This document shows, in pieces, positions 49,130 to 58,604 of a DNA stretch of 64,000 bases. Origin of the DNA: Lachnospiraceae bacterium AC2031 (GTDB lineage: Bacteria > Bacillota > Clostridia > Lachnospirales > Lachnospiraceae); contig JIAB01000001.1 of the NCBI GenBank assembly GCA_000687975.1, positions 1,550,001 to 1,614,000 on the forward strand, given 5' to 3'. Position 1 is the stretch's first letter; every line of letters begins with the position of its first letter. The position numbers and the translations under genes are program-made. The notes beneath the pieces were generated by a model that saw nothing but the letters and a program-made list of their open reading frames with translations, made no database searches and was not told the origin of the DNA.

Positions 49130-50839
49130 TTAATCTAATGTCTCTCCCTTCACAGTCTTACGCTTAATGTTACTTCTCTTATCATTCTGCTTCCTGGCAG
49201 CCTCAGCTTTCTTAACCTCTTCTTGCTTCTTCTGAATCTTGAGTAATACACTATCCTGTTTAATTTCCTTTGCTACGTCCGAAGGTTCTTCCTTAACCCT
49301 TTCAAGTGCAATATCAACACAATATTTAATTGCATTTATTTCCTCCAAATCCTTTTCTATCTTTGCAAGCTTTGGATCCAGATCAGCCTTCTCAGCCTGA
49401 AGCTTTTTCTTCTCAGAATTAAGATCAGATATATTATCAATGCGTCCACTATTATGAATCTCAAGATATTTCTTTGCCTTATAGTATTCATCAATCTCCG
49501 GCCTATGCTTCTCATAAAAATCACTTCTTGTTTTCTTAAACTTCTTCTTGTTAAGCTCATCCACAACAGATTGATTCTTCCTCATAATGCCTGTCTTAGT
49601 TTCAATCATCGATATCTCTTTAAGACGTCTATCATGATACTTTACAGCTGCACCTATCTTTTTATAAGCGTACTCAAGTTGTGATACTTTCTTATCGAGT
49701 TCTGAAATCGAACTTAACTTATGAATTGTCACATACTGTGTTGCCTTTGAAAAAATCGCCTGGTCTCTCCTGATTGCCGCCATTCTTTCCTCTATCGGAA
49801 GATTACGGTTTTCTTCAGTTCTTTTATTCATAAATGCAGTAAGCGAATGAATGACCGGCATCTTCTCAAGAGCCTTTATTATATTTTCCTTATTTATATC
49901 TTTTATATCAGCTCGTCTGGATTCGTCTGCTGGAACCCAGTATTTGACTTCCTCTCTACCAGACCTGATATCTTCGATAAGCCTATCTATCTTATGAGTC
50001 AAATGTGATATCCAATACGTAAGACCACTTATCTTTCTTCTTAATTCACTGAACCTTGAATTAAATGCCTTAATATCTCTATTTAGATTGCCTATGTCTG
50101 TCTGAATTCCTCGCCTCTCCATATTGGTAACAGCCGGTCCCATATGTACTGTTGGAACTTGAGCCTTGCCTTGCCTTTCATAAGAACGCATATCAATCCT
50201 CACATCTGATCCGGCCCGTTCAAGATATTCATTTACAATAGTTTCCCAGTCATGTCTCCAAGCTTCAGCATTACTTTGTTCATCCCAACCGGTAGTAGAA
50301 ACCTTATGAGATTTATACTCTCCGTTCGGAAGTTTTATCCTCTCGCCGAACTCATCCAGGTCATAAACCTTATGGCTTTTATCTGTCCAGTTGCCATGTT
50401 CATCCATAGGTCTGAGCGTAAGGAGTATATGCGCATGTGGATTCCTTTCTCCACCATACTTTTCATGAATAGCAATATCACAGCACATGCCTTTCTCAAC
50501 AAATCCCTTCATACAATACTCATGTACTAATTCAGAATACTGATTTTCCGGAATCTCCTTCGGAATACCGATTATGAATCTTCTAGCCAGCTGAGAATTC
50601 CATTGTTTCTCAACTTTCTCTACCGCATTCCACAAAGTATTTCTATCTTTATATTCTTCCGGTGCATTTGAAGGGATTATCACTTCTGTTGAAACTATTC
50701 CCTGCTTCATACTGTAATGCTTAGTTTTAGAGTCTCGCTCTGAATATAACTTTTCTCCACTTTGATAAGCTGCTGCAGCTACCGCAGATTCGCCCTTACT
50801 TCTTTTAACTATTTTCATATTAAAATGCGTTGTAGACAT
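49130..50839 (-). CDS. MobA/MobL-type relaxase (MobQ family)
   Basis: 569 residues. The relaxase domain covers residues 1-230, with the Tyr in AAYQSGEKLY (Tyr25), a WNAVEKVEKQWNSQLARRFI segment and the HUH metal motif NPHAHILLT (133-141). The remainder is a long coiled coil with Lys/Glu-rich ends. It nicks oriT, found 140 bp upstream at 50956-51003, for mobilization by a helper conjugation system. No type IV secretion genes are visible, so the element is mobilizable and not self-transmissible as seen here. Confidence 0.92.
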   Translation of the reverse strand: MSTTHFNMKIVKRSKGESAVAAAAYQSGEKLYSERDSKTKHYSMKQGIVSTEVIIPSNAPEEYKDRNTLWNAVEKVEKQWNSQLARRFIIGIPKEIPENQYSELVHEYCMKGFVEKGMCCDIAIHEKYGGERNPHAHILLTLRPMDEHGNWTDKSHKVYDLDEFGERIKLPNGEYKSHKVSTTGWDEQSNAEAWRHDWETIVNEYLERAGSDVRIDMRSYERQGKAQVPTVHMGPAVTNMERRGIQTDIGNLNRDIKAFNSRFSELRRKISGLTYWISHLTHKIDRLIEDIRSGREEVKYWVPADESRRADIKDINKENIIKALEKMPVIHSLTAFMNKRTEENRNLPIEERMAAIRRDQAIFSKATQYVTIHKLSSISELDKKVSQLEYAYKKIGAAVKYHDRRLKEISMIETKTGIMRKNQSVVDELNKKKFKKTRSDFYEKHRPEIDEYYKAKKYLEIHNSGRIDNISDLNSEKKKLQAEKADLDPKLAKIEKDLEEINAIKYCVDIALERVKEEPSDVAKEIKQDSVLLKIQKKQEEVKKAEAARKQNDKRSNIKRKTVKGETLD

Positions 50840-50955
50840 TTACTTGCACACCCTTTCCTTAAAACACTTGTAGTAGGTAGCCGGAACGGCGCAGGGCAAA
50901 GCCCTGGCATTATCATCTATGCTGATTCCTTTTCCAGCCTCGCAGAGCGCATATC

Positions 50956-51003
50956 ACACCGCCCCATTCGGGTCGGTGTATAATTGCGCCCTTTCTAAGA
51001 AAG
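50956..51003 (+). other. Predicted oriT of MobQ type
   Basis: The inverted repeat ACACCGCCCC / GGGTCGGTGT (50956-50979) is followed by TAATTGCGCCCT (50981-50992), very close to the RSF1010-type nic region TAA(A/G)TGCGCCCT. A second stem CTTTCTAAGAAAG follows. Location between the relaxase gene and the 51057 gene is typical. The surrounding 50890-51050 is clearly richer in GC than its flanks. Confidence 0.75.
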
Positions 51004-51056
51004 GGGTAGGTGCCGGACGGCTAGGTACCCCGTCACCGCCAACTAATCCCACTACT

Positions 51057-51377
51057 TTAGCTCTTTGTTTCAGTTTTAGCATTCACAGGCTTTACACTTG
51101 TAGTCTTTCTCTTCTGTATCACCTGATTAACCTTCTGCTTTACAGATTCATTGTTAAAAGCAAATGTAAGTATCTCCATAACATCATCCTGGGTAAGCAG
51201 CTCCGGTTCTCTGATAAACTTCTCAACCATTCCACCTCTTGAACAAAGTCTATGAGTACGAATGTTTCTAGTCATCTCCGTAGCTTTCTTTTTAAGGATT
51301 TTTTCTTCTTCCTGATAACGTTTAAGCTGATTATCCATTTCCAGCTTCTTCTGCTGAAGTCTCTCTAATTCATCCAT
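51057..51377 (-). CDS. DUF3847 family protein
   Basis: 106 residues of DUF3847 type: a coiled-coil start (RLQQKKLEMDNQLKRYQEEE), then THRLCSRGGMVEKFIREPEL, which matches the family core (R(T)HRLxxRGGxxE...EP), and a basic tail. These proteins accompany MobQ relaxases on clostridial elements and may act as relaxosome accessories. It lies just upstream of oriT with a start following an AGGAGGATTACTAAT site. Confidence 0.8.
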   Translation of the reverse strand: MDELERLQQKKLEMDNQLKRYQEEEKILKKKATEMTRNIRTHRLCSRGGMVEKFIREPELLTQDDVMEILTFAFNNESVKQKVNQVIQKRKTTSVKPVNAKTETKS

Positions 51378-51378
51378 A

Positions 51379-51705
51379 TTAGTAATCCTCCTCTACAGTA
51401 TCAAAAATAATTCTCCAGATATTATTCATCAGAAAATAGTCTTCATCAGCATCACAAAGCTCAATCATATCTGCCATATTACAAAGCAGATAATCTTTAC
51501 CGCTGATAACCGCCGATGGCCATTCATATGCTAAACTATGCAAACTAATTGCAATAATCCCTCCTGTCTCCCTATGACGAAAGTACACATGTGCTTCTGG
51601 AACACAAGAACCATATTTCATCACAAATGGTTTTCTCTGCTTCACCATTTTTTCTTTAAAATCATTTGTAACAATTATATTTTCAATATCAGATTCATCA
51701 GCCAT
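51379..51705 (-). CDS. Hypothetical element protein, 108 aa
   Basis: Starts at the ATG at 51705 (MADESDIENIIVTNDFKEKM) after AAGGAGAATAAGAAT. A beta-rich middle (YGSCVPEAHVYFRHRETGGI) and an acidic tail follow. No family is recognised. It sits between an HTH gene and the DUF3847 gene with tight spacing, so it is part of the mobilization/replication operon. Confidence 0.65.
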   Translation of the reverse strand: MADESDIENIIVTNDFKEKMVKQRKPFVMKYGSCVPEAHVYFRHRETGGIIAISLHSLAYEWPSAVISGKDYLLCNMADMIELCDADEDYFLMNNIWRIIFDTVEEDY

Positions 51706-51728
51706 ATTCTTATTCTCCTTCATTTATA

Positions 51729-52052
51729 CTAATCTTCTGGAATCAGAACATATATCCTATTGGCCTTACCTCTTCCCATTCTCTTCCTTACTATCAGACC
51801 TTCATCATCAAGTTCATGAAGCGTTCTCTTCACTGTAGATCTGCTGATGTCCAGGTCCTTTCCTATCTCACTATATGAAGCTGTAATAAAGATAAAACCG
51901 ATATCATCTTCATCCTTATTTTGTTTAGAACGGTTTAACAGATAGATGTATATCTGCTTAGCAGTCATTGATACCTCTGCAGTTAGTATCTCGACCGGCA
52001 CACATATAACCGAATTGAAATCTGTGTGACTTGATATGTAGTTGTATGCCAT
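51729..52052 (-). CDS. Winged-helix protein of the replication/mobilization operon
   Basis: 107 residues. LTAEVSMTAKQIYIYLLNRS and YSEIGKDLDISRSTVKRTLH with DEGLIVRKRMGRGKANRIYV make a helix-turn-helix with wing, as in RepA_N-like or MarR-like elements. It is the first minus-strand gene of the element operon and is divergent from the XRE gene at 52292. Confidence 0.75.
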   Translation of the reverse strand: MAYNYISSHTDFNSVICVPVEILTAEVSMTAKQIYIYLLNRSKQNKDEDDIGFIFITASYSEIGKDLDISRSTVKRTLHELDDEGLIVRKRMGRGKANRIYVLIPED

Positions 52053-52226
52053 CTTTTGAACCTCGCTTTCTGCCCTGGCCAGGGTTGGTTTTTTTTCGAG
52101 CCATCATCGATGACACCATCATTAAACCACAAAAAATCGAAAAACCTAGTTTTGTAGTAAAATCTGGTTTATTTTCTAATTCTTAATGAATCCACATATT
52201 AAGACACGTGAAATAAACGGCTAAAA

Positions 52227-52255
52227 TTGAACTATCATAATTTCCGTGATATGTT
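52227..52255 (+). promoter_or_regulatory. Promoter of the XRE regulator gene
   Basis: TTGAAC (52227-52232), 17 bp, TATGTT (52250-52255), then AAGGAGG before the ATG at 52292. The -35 overlaps an AT-rich palindromic stretch that may be an operator. Confidence 0.5.
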
Positions 52256-52291
52256 AGAATGAATTTAGAATCGTTATAAGGAGGTAAGCCA

Positions 52292-53221
52292 ATGAGAAGT
52301 ACACTTAGCCTCGGAGAGAGACTAACTGACCTGAGAATTCAGAAAGGGCTTAAACAGGAAGAAGTTGCCGAAGCACTTGATCTATCAAGATCAGCAATAA
52401 GTAAATATGAAAATATAGATGAGAACAATAAGAATACCATTGATCATTTATCTCTCATTAAATTTGCGAAGTTCTATGGTGTGTCCGCCGATTATCTCAT
52501 CGGTTTAGATGATAATCTGACTCAAAAATCAACTCCTATTTCTGAATTACATTTATCTGATGATGCAATTGAAGAAATTAAAAAACAAAAGTTTAACAAC
52601 CGACTTCTAGGCGAAATCATTACGCATCCTGATTTCTTAGAGTTAATCGATGATATAGAAATATATGTTAATGGCTATGTGGAATATCGCTTTAACAAAC
52701 TGAATGCAGAAGTCCAAACATTAAGATTGCAAATGGAATATGCAAAAAGAAAATATTCAGACGTAGAACAAACCGATAGAGATATATATGAAAAGGCTGT
52801 AAAGGAAGGCCTGATCGAGGAGACTGATTTCTTCTCCTATAAGATACTGGAAGTATTAAAAAAGATTCTTAAGGATTTACGCAATAAACATAAACACAAA
52901 AAAGAAAATATGACAACAACTAAAAAAGATATATATACCGAACTATCCGACGAAGAAATCGAAGATAAATTCATAACATATAAAGCAATCAAGGATGGTG
53001 TCGATCCTGAAGTATTGCGAGCTGCAAATAGATTTGCAAAGTCCGAGAATCCTGACGATATGGATATGCAACTCGTATTAGACTGGCTTGGATTGAGAAA
53101 TGATGCATTAACCAGAGAAGAGTTTGATTTTCTATATGATATACTTCTTAAATCTGATAAGGTTGATAAGTTCTCAAAGAGACACAAAAGTAAAAATACA
53201 AAGAAAAAAGACACCAACTAA
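52292..53221 (+). CDS. XRE family element regulator
   Basis: 309 residues. Residues 7-70 are the HTH (LRIQKGLKQEEVAEALDLSR, then SAISKYENIDENN, DYLIGLDDN). The middle is a coiled coil with charged helices. The C-terminal 80 residues (LSDEEIEDKFITYKAIKDGV) carry repeats of short helices. Divergent from the operon starting at 52052, it probably represses element genes. AAGGAGG precedes the start. Confidence 0.85.
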   Translation: MRSTLSLGERLTDLRIQKGLKQEEVAEALDLSRSAISKYENIDENNKNTIDHLSLIKFAKFYGVSADYLIGLDDNLTQKSTPISELHLSDDAIEEIKKQKFNNRLLGEIITHPDFLELIDDIEIYVNGYVEYRFNKLNAEVQTLRLQMEYAKRKYSDVEQTDRDIYEKAVKEGLIEETDFFSYKILEVLKKILKDLRNKHKHKKENMTTTKKDIYTELSDEEIEDKFITYKAIKDGVDPEVLRAANRFAKSENPDDMDMQLVLDWLGLRNDALTREEFDFLYDILLKSDKVDKFSKRHKSKNTKKKDTN

Positions 53222-53225
53222 AGAA

Positions 53226-53256
53226 AAAGGTGAAGTCTTGTGATGGCTTCACCTTT
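53226..53256. terminator. Bidirectional terminator between the XRE and RecQ genes
   Basis: AAAGGTGAAG pairs with CTTCACCTTT across an 11 nt loop, with T-rich flanks on both strands. It lies 4 bp after the XRE stop and 16 bp from the RecQ stop on the other strand. Confidence 0.75.
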
Positions 53257-53271
53257 ACTATCTTTTCTATA

Positions 53272-55545
53272 TCATATATCATCTTCATCATCTAAAAGAA
53301 TCTTTCCAAACTCATAGAAAAACTGAACTATTTCTTTTTGGATAACAATCGGATACTTTAATAACGTATACGAATTTCCATCCTTACTGATTTTATCTAC
53401 TGTTATTATACCTTTATCTTTTCCTAGTGCTGTCTGAGTTTTATAGGATTTTCCTTCTATCAACTGTTCTTCAACATACCCTCTAGACACCAGATAATCC
53501 ATTATTCTGGCACCTGATAATTTTTTTATATTATCAGCAGTTGAAATCCTATTTAACTCATCTTTTATCTCCGTCAAATAATAATACTCATTATATTCAA
53601 ATTCATCTATATCAGCTTCGTTGATATAGAATTCCCTTTTCTTAGTCTTCTTCTTGACGGTCTTTTCTTTTTTTTCTACATGATTAGTAGAGGATGATTC
53701 AACTATACTTGTAACCGCTTCCGGATTTTCACGAATATATTCGTTAATGCGGTTCAAAAATAGAATACCATACTTTTCAAACTTAGCTTCCCCCACTCCA
53801 GAAACATTTAACATTTCTTCTTTGGATTTTGGAAGCTTTACGCACATATCAATCAATGTCTTATCATTAAAAACAATATATGGCGGAACAGCATTTTCTC
53901 TTGCCAATTCAAGTCTAAACTGTCGAAGAATTTCAAACAAATCATACCCTGCACTTGTAAGCTGATCCGTTTTTTTAGCTTTGGGGCTTTGTGTTTTATC
54001 TTCCAATGGATTATTAATTTTCACAATCACATGGACATCAGATTTTTTTAATGGTTCAATATTACCAATTCGAAGAACACTATACTTTTCATCTGTTTGA
54101 TATATGTAGCCATCATAAATCATCTGATTTACGAGCACTTTGAGTACGTCTTCCTTATATTCTTTTAATTCACCGTATGTTTTATAATTTATTGCGCCAA
54201 CCTCTTTTAGCCTTGCTCTATTTGCTCCAATCAATGTACCAAGTATTATATTTATTCCATATCGTCCTTTAGCTTCATAAATACAATTAATTATAGCCTT
54301 AGCCTCTTCAGTCATATCCAATTCTGAATATTCACTATGACAATTACCGCAGTTATTACAGCATGAATCATGCTTTTCTCCAAAATATCCAAGAATATAA
54401 TTTCTAAGACATTCTGTTGTATTACAATAGCCTTCCATAATATGAAGCCTACGAGAATCTCTCTCTTTAATTGATTCAATATCCTCTAAAGGTATACCAG
54501 AAAAGTCCTTATGGTCTAAAAGGAACTTGTTAATTATAATATCTTGTGCTGAAAACAATAATATACAATTAGCAGTTTCCCCATCTCTTCCTGCACGGCC
54601 TGCTTCCTGATAATAATTTTCCATACTTTGTGGCATATTATAATGGATAACAAATCGCACATTAGATTTATCAATTCCCATTCCAAAAGCATTAGTTGCA
54701 ATAATGATTGGAATTCGGTCAAATACAAAATCATTCTGATTATCTATTCTATCAGTATTTGACATTCCCGCATGATACCTTCCAACGGATAACCCTTTTC
54801 CTTTTAACAACTCATACAAAGAATCAACATTATTTCTCGTTGCAGCATAAATTATCCCACTATCATTAGGATGATTTAATATGTAATCAATAACAAACTC
54901 ATCTTTCTTTTTGGTCCTCTCAACAGTGTAATACAAATTTTCTCTGTCAAACCCTGTTGTAACGATTTTAGGCGAATATAAATTTAACACACAAGCAATA
55001 TCATTTTTAACTTCTTCAGTGGCGGTAGCCGTAAATGCGCTTACTATAGGACGTTTTGAAAGCGATTTGATGAAGTCAACAATTTTAAGGTAACTAGGTC
55101 TGAAATCCTGTCCCCACTGTGATATACAATGTGCCTCATCAATGGTTACCATTGATATGTCTATCTGACTAACAAAGTCAAGAAAATCATAGCTTTCTAA
55201 ACGTTCAGGAGCCACATATATGATTTTAAATTCATTATTTTTTGCCAGCTCATACACCTTAAATATCTGAGTTTCTGATAATGACGAATTAATATATCCA
55301 GCACTGATTCCTACTTCATTTAATGCCTTAACCTGATCTTGCATGAGAGAAATCAGCGGCGATATCACTATTGTTATTCCTGGAAGAACCATTGCAGGAA
55401 TTTGATAACACAGAGATTTACCTGATCCAGTTGGCATTATGGCTAAAACATCTGAACCTGACAAAATTGATTCAATAACGTCTTCTTGCCCCTCCTTAAA
55501 CGAAGAATAACCAAAATATTTATTTAGTACTTCTTTTACATCCAT
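53272..55545 (-). CDS. recQ: ATP-dependent DNA helicase RecQ
   Basis: 757 residues. Walker A is MPTGSGKSLCYQIP (residues about 38-51), the DEAH box is TIDEAHCISQWGQDFRP, TATATEEV is motif III, and the motif VI region is QEAGRAGRDG. Zinc-binding Cys follow in the RQC region (CNNCGNCHSEY), then an HRDC domain at about 515-605 and an extra C-terminal helical domain ending DDEDDI. It unwinds DNA 3' to 5' in recombination repair. It is the last gene of the restriction island and may be ordinary RecQ or part of the defence set. Confidence 0.93.
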   Translation of the reverse strand: MDVKEVLNKYFGYSSFKEGQEDVIESILSGSDVLAIMPTGSGKSLCYQIPAMVLPGITIVISPLISLMQDQVKALNEVGISAGYINSSLSETQIFKVYELAKNNEFKIIYVAPERLESYDFLDFVSQIDISMVTIDEAHCISQWGQDFRPSYLKIVDFIKSLSKRPIVSAFTATATEEVKNDIACVLNLYSPKIVTTGFDRENLYYTVERTKKKDEFVIDYILNHPNDSGIIYAATRNNVDSLYELLKGKGLSVGRYHAGMSNTDRIDNQNDFVFDRIPIIIATNAFGMGIDKSNVRFVIHYNMPQSMENYYQEAGRAGRDGETANCILLFSAQDIIINKFLLDHKDFSGIPLEDIESIKERDSRRLHIMEGYCNTTECLRNYILGYFGEKHDSCCNNCGNCHSEYSELDMTEEAKAIINCIYEAKGRYGINIILGTLIGANRARLKEVGAINYKTYGELKEYKEDVLKVLVNQMIYDGYIYQTDEKYSVLRIGNIEPLKKSDVHVIVKINNPLEDKTQSPKAKKTDQLTSAGYDLFEILRQFRLELARENAVPPYIVFNDKTLIDMCVKLPKSKEEMLNVSGVGEAKFEKYGILFLNRINEYIRENPEAVTSIVESSSTNHVEKKEKTVKKKTKKREFYINEADIDEFEYNEYYYLTEIKDELNRISTADNIKKLSGARIMDYLVSRGYVEEQLIEGKSYKTQTALGKDKGIITVDKISKDGNSYTLLKYPIVIQKEIVQFFYEFGKILLDDEDDI

Positions 55546-55579
55546 AATGACTCTCCACTCTCACAATATGTAAAAATAA

Positions 55580-55606
55580 AATGTGGAGTCTTTTAAACGC
55601 CACATT
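55580..55606 (-). terminator. Terminator of the C5-methyltransferase gene
   Basis: AATGTGG pairs with CCACATT around a GCGTTTAAAAGACT loop and is followed by TTTTATTTTT on the minus strand, 25 bp after the stop. Confidence 0.7.
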
Positions 55607-55633
55607 TTACTACATTCAATCTGCACAAGAAAT

Positions 55634-57025
55634 CTACTCTTTTTCAAAAATCTTAGAAAGTGTTTTTTCCATATCATTTACAAGATTTACAACCAAAGCA
55701 TTTCCCATCATAAATCTTCTTTTATTAAGCGGCATTTCCACTATTTCATCTCCAACTTTACAATACTTTGTATGTTCTGTAGGAAATCCCTGAATTCTTT
55801 CAGTCTCTTCAGCAGTAAGTAATCTTATTCTTCCAGTTTTCTTATCCTTAACAATATGAGTAGTTCTACTGAATCCACCTTCAGAAGTAAGCATAGTCCT
55901 TGCAGGTTTATCATAAGCATCGATCATAGGTATAGCACCTTCTGAGAATATGTACTCATGACCATTTGCAGCCTTTCTAGGAAGCTTTTTAGCACCCTTA
56001 AGATACTGCCAAGTCTGTCTTTGTTCTTTACTCAATCGTTCCCTGGACTCATCACTATGTGTCACATCTGGAATTGTATAATACAGTTTTTCTTCTGGAA
56101 TAAAATATTTTTCATCTACATCAGTATCTTCAGATTCCATTATATCTCCTAATGTGATTACTGGACCATCATATGAAGGTACAGTCTTAACTGTATAAAC
56201 ATACCCATCCTTCATTACTCCGGAATTCTGAAAATCAAACTTAAAGGACTCTGATAATTCTCCTAAACCAACCGGAAGATCAACTATCTTCAAAAGATTT
56301 GAATCTAAAGTATCAACTTCAAATGTTTTTGCAAAGAATCCTTCTCGTAAAATTATATCTGCAACACTGTTTCTATTATCTTCTGGATTTTCGCTAAACT
56401 CATATTTACTTTTTTTTACGATTCTCTGCGCATATTTGGTATCATTTTTATATGCAAAGATATATGTTCTTCTTCTACGCTGTTGATATCCATACTCGGC
56501 AGCATTTATGACTCTCCATTCAACCGTGTAGCCTTCATCCCTGAAGCATGCAAGCATGATTCCAAAATCACGTCCACGCTGACTTGCAGGACTCTTTAGA
56601 AGACGATCAACATTTTCAAGTAAAACAAATGGAGGTTTCTTTTCTTCAAGAACTTCTCTTATCGACCACCAAAGAATACCTTTTTTACCTTCTAATCCCT
56701 TAGAAGTTGCAAGTGACGATGCAACAGAATAATCCTGGCAAGGAAAACCACCTACAAGCAGGTTAAAGTCAGGTATCTTGCTCTTATCAACATCTTCAAT
56801 ATTCATATTGGTTGTATCATTTCCATCAACATCTAATGGAGTTCCAAAATGATAAACATAGCAATCATGTGCATATTGAGTACTCTTTTCTGCTGGTTCC
56901 CACTGACTAAACCAAACAGTCTCCCATTTCTCAGGTTTCTTACAATCCTCAACATCTTTTATATGATTCAAACCACACCGGAATCCCCCAACTCCGGCAA
57001 ATAATTCACAAACAGTCTTTTTCAT
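55634..57025 (-). CDS. DNA (cytosine-5-)-methyltransferase
   Basis: 463 residues. Motif I is LFAGVGGFRCGL, motif IV VGGFPCQDYS with catalytic Cys96, motif VI LLENVDRLL (137-139 ENV), motif VIII QQRRRRTYIFA and motifs IX-X TMLTSEGGFSRTTH and LTAEETERIQGFP with GNALVV. The target recognition domain lies at about 200-370. Next to a Sau3AI-like nuclease, it probably methylates GATC at C (GATm5C), as M.Sau3AI does. It is expressed from the same strand as the nuclease and Vsr. Confidence 0.92.
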   Translation of the reverse strand: MKKTVCELFAGVGGFRCGLNHIKDVEDCKKPEKWETVWFSQWEPAEKSTQYAHDCYVYHFGTPLDVDGNDTTNMNIEDVDKSKIPDFNLLVGGFPCQDYSVASSLATSKGLEGKKGILWWSIREVLEEKKPPFVLLENVDRLLKSPASQRGRDFGIMLACFRDEGYTVEWRVINAAEYGYQQRRRRTYIFAYKNDTKYAQRIVKKSKYEFSENPEDNRNSVADIILREGFFAKTFEVDTLDSNLLKIVDLPVGLGELSESFKFDFQNSGVMKDGYVYTVKTVPSYDGPVITLGDIMESEDTDVDEKYFIPEEKLYYTIPDVTHSDESRERLSKEQRQTWQYLKGAKKLPRKAANGHEYIFSEGAIPMIDAYDKPARTMLTSEGGFSRTTHIVKDKKTGRIRLLTAEETERIQGFPTEHTKYCKVGDEIVEMPLNKRRFMMGNALVVNLVNDMEKTLSKIFEKE

Positions 57026-57154
57026 TAATTATAAATCCCCTTAAATCATAAATCTTTTAGTATTTTACCATACTTAGCTGTTCGGATCAACAAATAATTT
57101 TCTAAATTTTGAACATACTAATTATCTAAAGTAGAATACTCTTTAATCATAAAT

Positions 57155-57186
57155 AAAGTGATGTATCAAAATCGACACATCACTTT
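57155..57186 (-). terminator. Hairpin at the end of the Sau3AI-like gene
   Basis: AAAGTGATGT pairs with ACATCACTTT around GTCGATTTTGAT; the stop codon TGA lies in the stem. ATTTATG-rich sequence, not a clean T run, follows, so termination may be partial and the methyltransferase may also be reached. Confidence 0.65.
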
Positions 57187-58604
57187 AATGCATCATCAAT
57201 CTGAGAGTAGATATAGCTATTATTTAGCCAAAAACATTGTTTTGTATATCTTCTTCCATCAGGAAGCTCATATGTATCCTCAGCATTCTTTGCATGTGGT
57301 CTCACATGGCTTACTCTGTTATCCTTTTGCTTAGGCAGATTATTAACCCTTCGGCCATTCACTTCTGAAATAATCAAACCATCAGATAGAACTCTTTTGG
57401 TTTCTTCCCATACCTTTTTAACTTCATTTTCCAGGTCTTCATATGGAATATTCCAGAATTGTCCACCTCTTACCCGTAACTCACCATTTTCATCTTCTTT
57501 ATATACTACAAAGAAGAATCTGGTATCTCTTAAATAATTACCGAAAGTGGAATCCTCCCAATTTTCTTTTATCAGCTCTTTAAACTGAAAAGCCGGGAAC
57601 GACATATTCTCTTTTATCTTATCATTTCTTCCAATTCTAATTACTTTAACAACAATATTAGCTTTAACAAATTCCTCTGCCTTGTTTCCTTTAATTCCAA
57701 GCATTTTATACGCCAATAATGCTTCTAAATTCTTCGGTTTCTTTGTAATATCAACTTCATATTCAGAACACAATTCACTGACTGACTTATTTCTATGCTT
57801 ATTAAGTTTGCTGATAACATACAATTCAAAATCATCAATGATATCATCAGTCACTATAGACTCATAAGTTGTGGTTCCGGGAATAATATATGTATTTAAT
57901 ACATATGTCATATAAGTATTCTTGAAAGAAAATGCCCTTGGTTTTGCTAGTTCAGTACTGTAAGGCTGTTTTCTTCTATCCTTTGATGTCTGTGCTTTTG
58001 TAGCTGCTCCTAAATATAAAGTATCTCCCTCAGATAATTCATGAGCTTTACCTGCAGCAATCTTATCCCTGATAGTATAAAAGTCTTTCATGATAATTCT
58101 CTTATCCTGTTCAGGTGGAGTGAAGAGCTTAGCAAAATCAATCTGATATAACAGCTTATTTGTGATTTCTTTTTTGTATAAATAATAGATCAAAAGTATC
58201 AATCTACATTTTTTCCACATATGACTATCTTCAAACTCTTCATTAATAACTGAAAAGTAGTCAATCATAGTTAAAATCATTCGTTCTTTTGCAACATAAT
58301 CACCTTTGGAGTTAATCTTATAGGGAGAAACCTTTAGCTCCACTCCTGCCTCATAAAAATCCGGTCTAGAGTCACTATTTGCTGCATAATGAAAAAATCG
58401 TTCTTCTATAAGTGTTCCGAGGCTTCCTTTATACTTTTTATCCTCGTGAGACGCAATATAAGAACTTGATTCCTGGACTTCATCCAAGAATCCACTATCT
58501 TCCATTACAACATCCGCAAATGTTTTTCCTATCAACTTCTGCGCATAATCCTCGATAGATTGAGGATCCGTTTTATCATAATCCGCTAAATAATTCATAT
58601 TCAT
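57180..58604 (-). CDS. Sau3AI-like type II restriction endonuclease
   Basis: 474 residues. Residues about 55-240 are a MutH/Sau3AI-type nuclease domain: KGSLGTLIEERFFHYAANSD, then PDFYEAGVELKVSPYKINSK with the D...ExK pattern (Asp82, Glu89, Lys91), and VAKERMILTMIDYFSV. Residues about 250-470 are a second MutH-like region without clear catalytic residues, as in Sau3AI, whose C-terminal domain acts allosterically. The predicted site is GATC. The ATG at 58604 is one of three near candidates. Its start overlaps the Vsr gene end by 29 bp. Confidence 0.85.
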   Translation of the reverse strand: MNMNYLADYDKTDPQSIEDYAQKLIGKTFADVVMEDSGFLDEVQESSSYIASHEDKKYKGSLGTLIEERFFHYAANSDSRPDFYEAGVELKVSPYKINSKGDYVAKERMILTMIDYFSVINEEFEDSHMWKKCRLILLIYYLYKKEITNKLLYQIDFAKLFTPPEQDKRIIMKDFYTIRDKIAAGKAHELSEGDTLYLGAATKAQTSKDRRKQPYSTELAKPRAFSFKNTYMTYVLNTYIIPGTTTYESIVTDDIIDDFELYVISKLNKHRNKSVSELCSEYEVDITKKPKNLEALLAYKMLGIKGNKAEEFVKANIVVKVIRIGRNDKIKENMSFPAFQFKELIKENWEDSTFGNYLRDTRFFFVVYKEDENGELRVRGGQFWNIPYEDLENEVKKVWEETKRVLSDGLIISEVNGRRVNNLPKQKDNRVSHVRPHAKNAEDTYELPDGRRYTKQCFWLNNSYIYSQIDDALK

